A stretch of 64,000 nucleotides of DNA from Planctomycetota bacterium (lineage in GTDB: Bacteria; Planctomycetota; Planctomycetia; Planctomycetales; Planctomycetaceae), in NCBI GenBank assembly GCA_003388505.1, contig QQVO01000005.1:1-64000 (forward strand). The letters are read 5' to 3'. A program made the translations under genes and the position numbers. The notes under the pieces are model-generated. The model made no database searches. It was not told the origin of the DNA and saw nothing but the letters and a program-made list of their open reading frames with translations. Below are positions 63,626 through 64,000 of the stretch, in pieces. Numbering within the stretch: the first letter of the stretch is position 1; the number at the start of each line of letters is the position of its first letter.

Positions 63626-64000
63626 TCAGAGCGTCCCCTTCGACGACGGCACACCCTCTTGCCGCGGATCGATCGCGACCGCCGCGCGGAGCGCGCGGGC
63701 CGTGGCCTTGAAGAGGCCTTCCGCGATGTGGTGGCTGTTTTCGCCGTGGTGCAACACGAGGTGCAGGTTCATCAGCGCGTTCGCAGCGGCGGCCTGCCAG
63801 AAGACTTCAACGAGCTGCGCGTCGAACTCGCCGATCTTCTCCGTGGGAAACCGGAACTTGTCGACGAACCAGAACCGCCCGCTCAGGTCGACGGCGGATG
63901 TGACGAGCGTCTCCTCCATCGGCAACGTGATGCTGCCGTAACGGACGATCCCCCGCTTCTCCCCCAGCGCTTCCGCCAGCGCCTGCCCCAGACAGATGCC
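63626..64000 (-). CDS. hisB: Imidazoleglycerol-phosphate dehydratase, C-terminal part
   Basis: The C-terminal 124 residues of HisB, which dehydrates imidazoleglycerol phosphate in histidine synthesis; the N-terminal part lies beyond the window edge. The frame is open to 64000 and reads [36 protein letters not shown] and [21 protein letters not shown]. The last contains the NSHHIAEG metal-site motif; a HHxxE pattern like this binds the Mn ions of the family. Upstream genes of the histidine pathway are not visible. Confidence 0.93.
   Translation of the reverse strand, partial: GICLGQALAEALGEKRGIVRYGSITLPMEETLVTSAVDLSGRFWFVDKFRFPTEKIGEFDAQLVEVFWQAAAANALMNLHLVLHHGENSHHIAEGLFKATARALRAAVAIDPRQEGVPSSKGTL

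Noticed and set aside
1-64000. tRNA, rRNA, insertion sequences, prophage or defence island
   Set aside because: Intergenic regions were read for tRNA-like arms, transposase and integrase genes, and phage genes. None was recognised. The only mobile signals are small non-coding repeats.

Overview
The window looks like a chromosomal segment of a planctomycete (Planctomycetota, probably order Planctomycetales). This is inferred from gene content: a DUF1559 pilin-like protein with a partner lipoprotein, a DUF1501 protein, a CRTAC1/ASPIC-UnbV lipoprotein, two squalene-cyclase-fold secreted proteins, a PQQ-type propeller, an FHA-GAF-PP2C phosphatase, and a giant Ser/Thr kinase with WD40 repeats. An LptD-like outer-membrane protein shows a diderm envelope. 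Base composition is GC-rich, and many long open frames lie antisense to real genes. No rRNA, tRNA, phage, transposase, integrase or CRISPR array was seen.

Layout. 1-5.3 kb: four minus-strand genes (GlpG-type rhomboid protease, TGS-domain GTPase with no recognisable NKxD, HtrA-like protease fused to a sugar-binding-like domain and a SirB1/transglutaminase-like domain, hypothetical protein). 5.3-12 kb: surface-glycan block with two tandem GT4 glycosyltransferases, a flippase-like protein and a large GT-C-like membrane protein. 12-16.1 kb: two squalene-cyclase-fold proteins around a PEGA lipoprotein; the second carries a CXXCH haem-type motif. 16.8-20.8 kb: ABC transporter operon (ATPase, permease, membrane-anchored third partner). 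21-27.4 kb: envelope genes (LptD-like, diacylglycerol-kinase-like, MoxR, DUF58). 27.4-33.3 kb: inositol monophosphatase, FHA protein, M20 dipeptidase, SerS, DUF900 hydrolase. 33.7-36.2 kb: small RGF-repeat exported protein with a clear terminator, and a GAF-sigma54 activator. 36.9-43.4 kb: two convergent TPR proteins, the DUF1559 pair and a CRTAC1 lipoprotein. 43.6-50.6 kb: fluoride channel, PQQ propeller, HEAT-like exported protein, DinG-family helicase, FHA-GAF-PP2C phosphatase. 51.1-57.7 kb: aldolase fused to two cupins, beta-helix protein, exported isochorismatase-family hydrolase, DUF1501. 57.9-63.1 kb: a roughly 1760-residue kinase with 21 WD40 repeats. The window ends inside hisB.

Intergenic DNA carries three kinds of dispersed element: a roughly 245-bp repeat in inverted orientation (14.74-14.99 and 55.93-56.17 kb); a roughly 144-bp double-hairpin, REP-like repeat in inverted orientation (25.0 and 50.8 kb) with a fragment at 36.56 kb; and a 166-bp MITE-like element with 15-bp terminal inverted repeats at 36.54 kb that contains this fragment.

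The most promising functional unit is at 51.1-55.9 kb: an HpcH/HpaI aldolase fused to two metal-binding-type cupins, followed by a beta-helix protein and a Tat-exported hydrolase. Together they suggest a compact uronate or deoxy-ketosugar pathway. The other unusual items are multi-domain fusions: HtrA-LamG-like-SirB1, HEPN-like-kinase-21xWD40, and CXXCH-squalene-cyclase fold.
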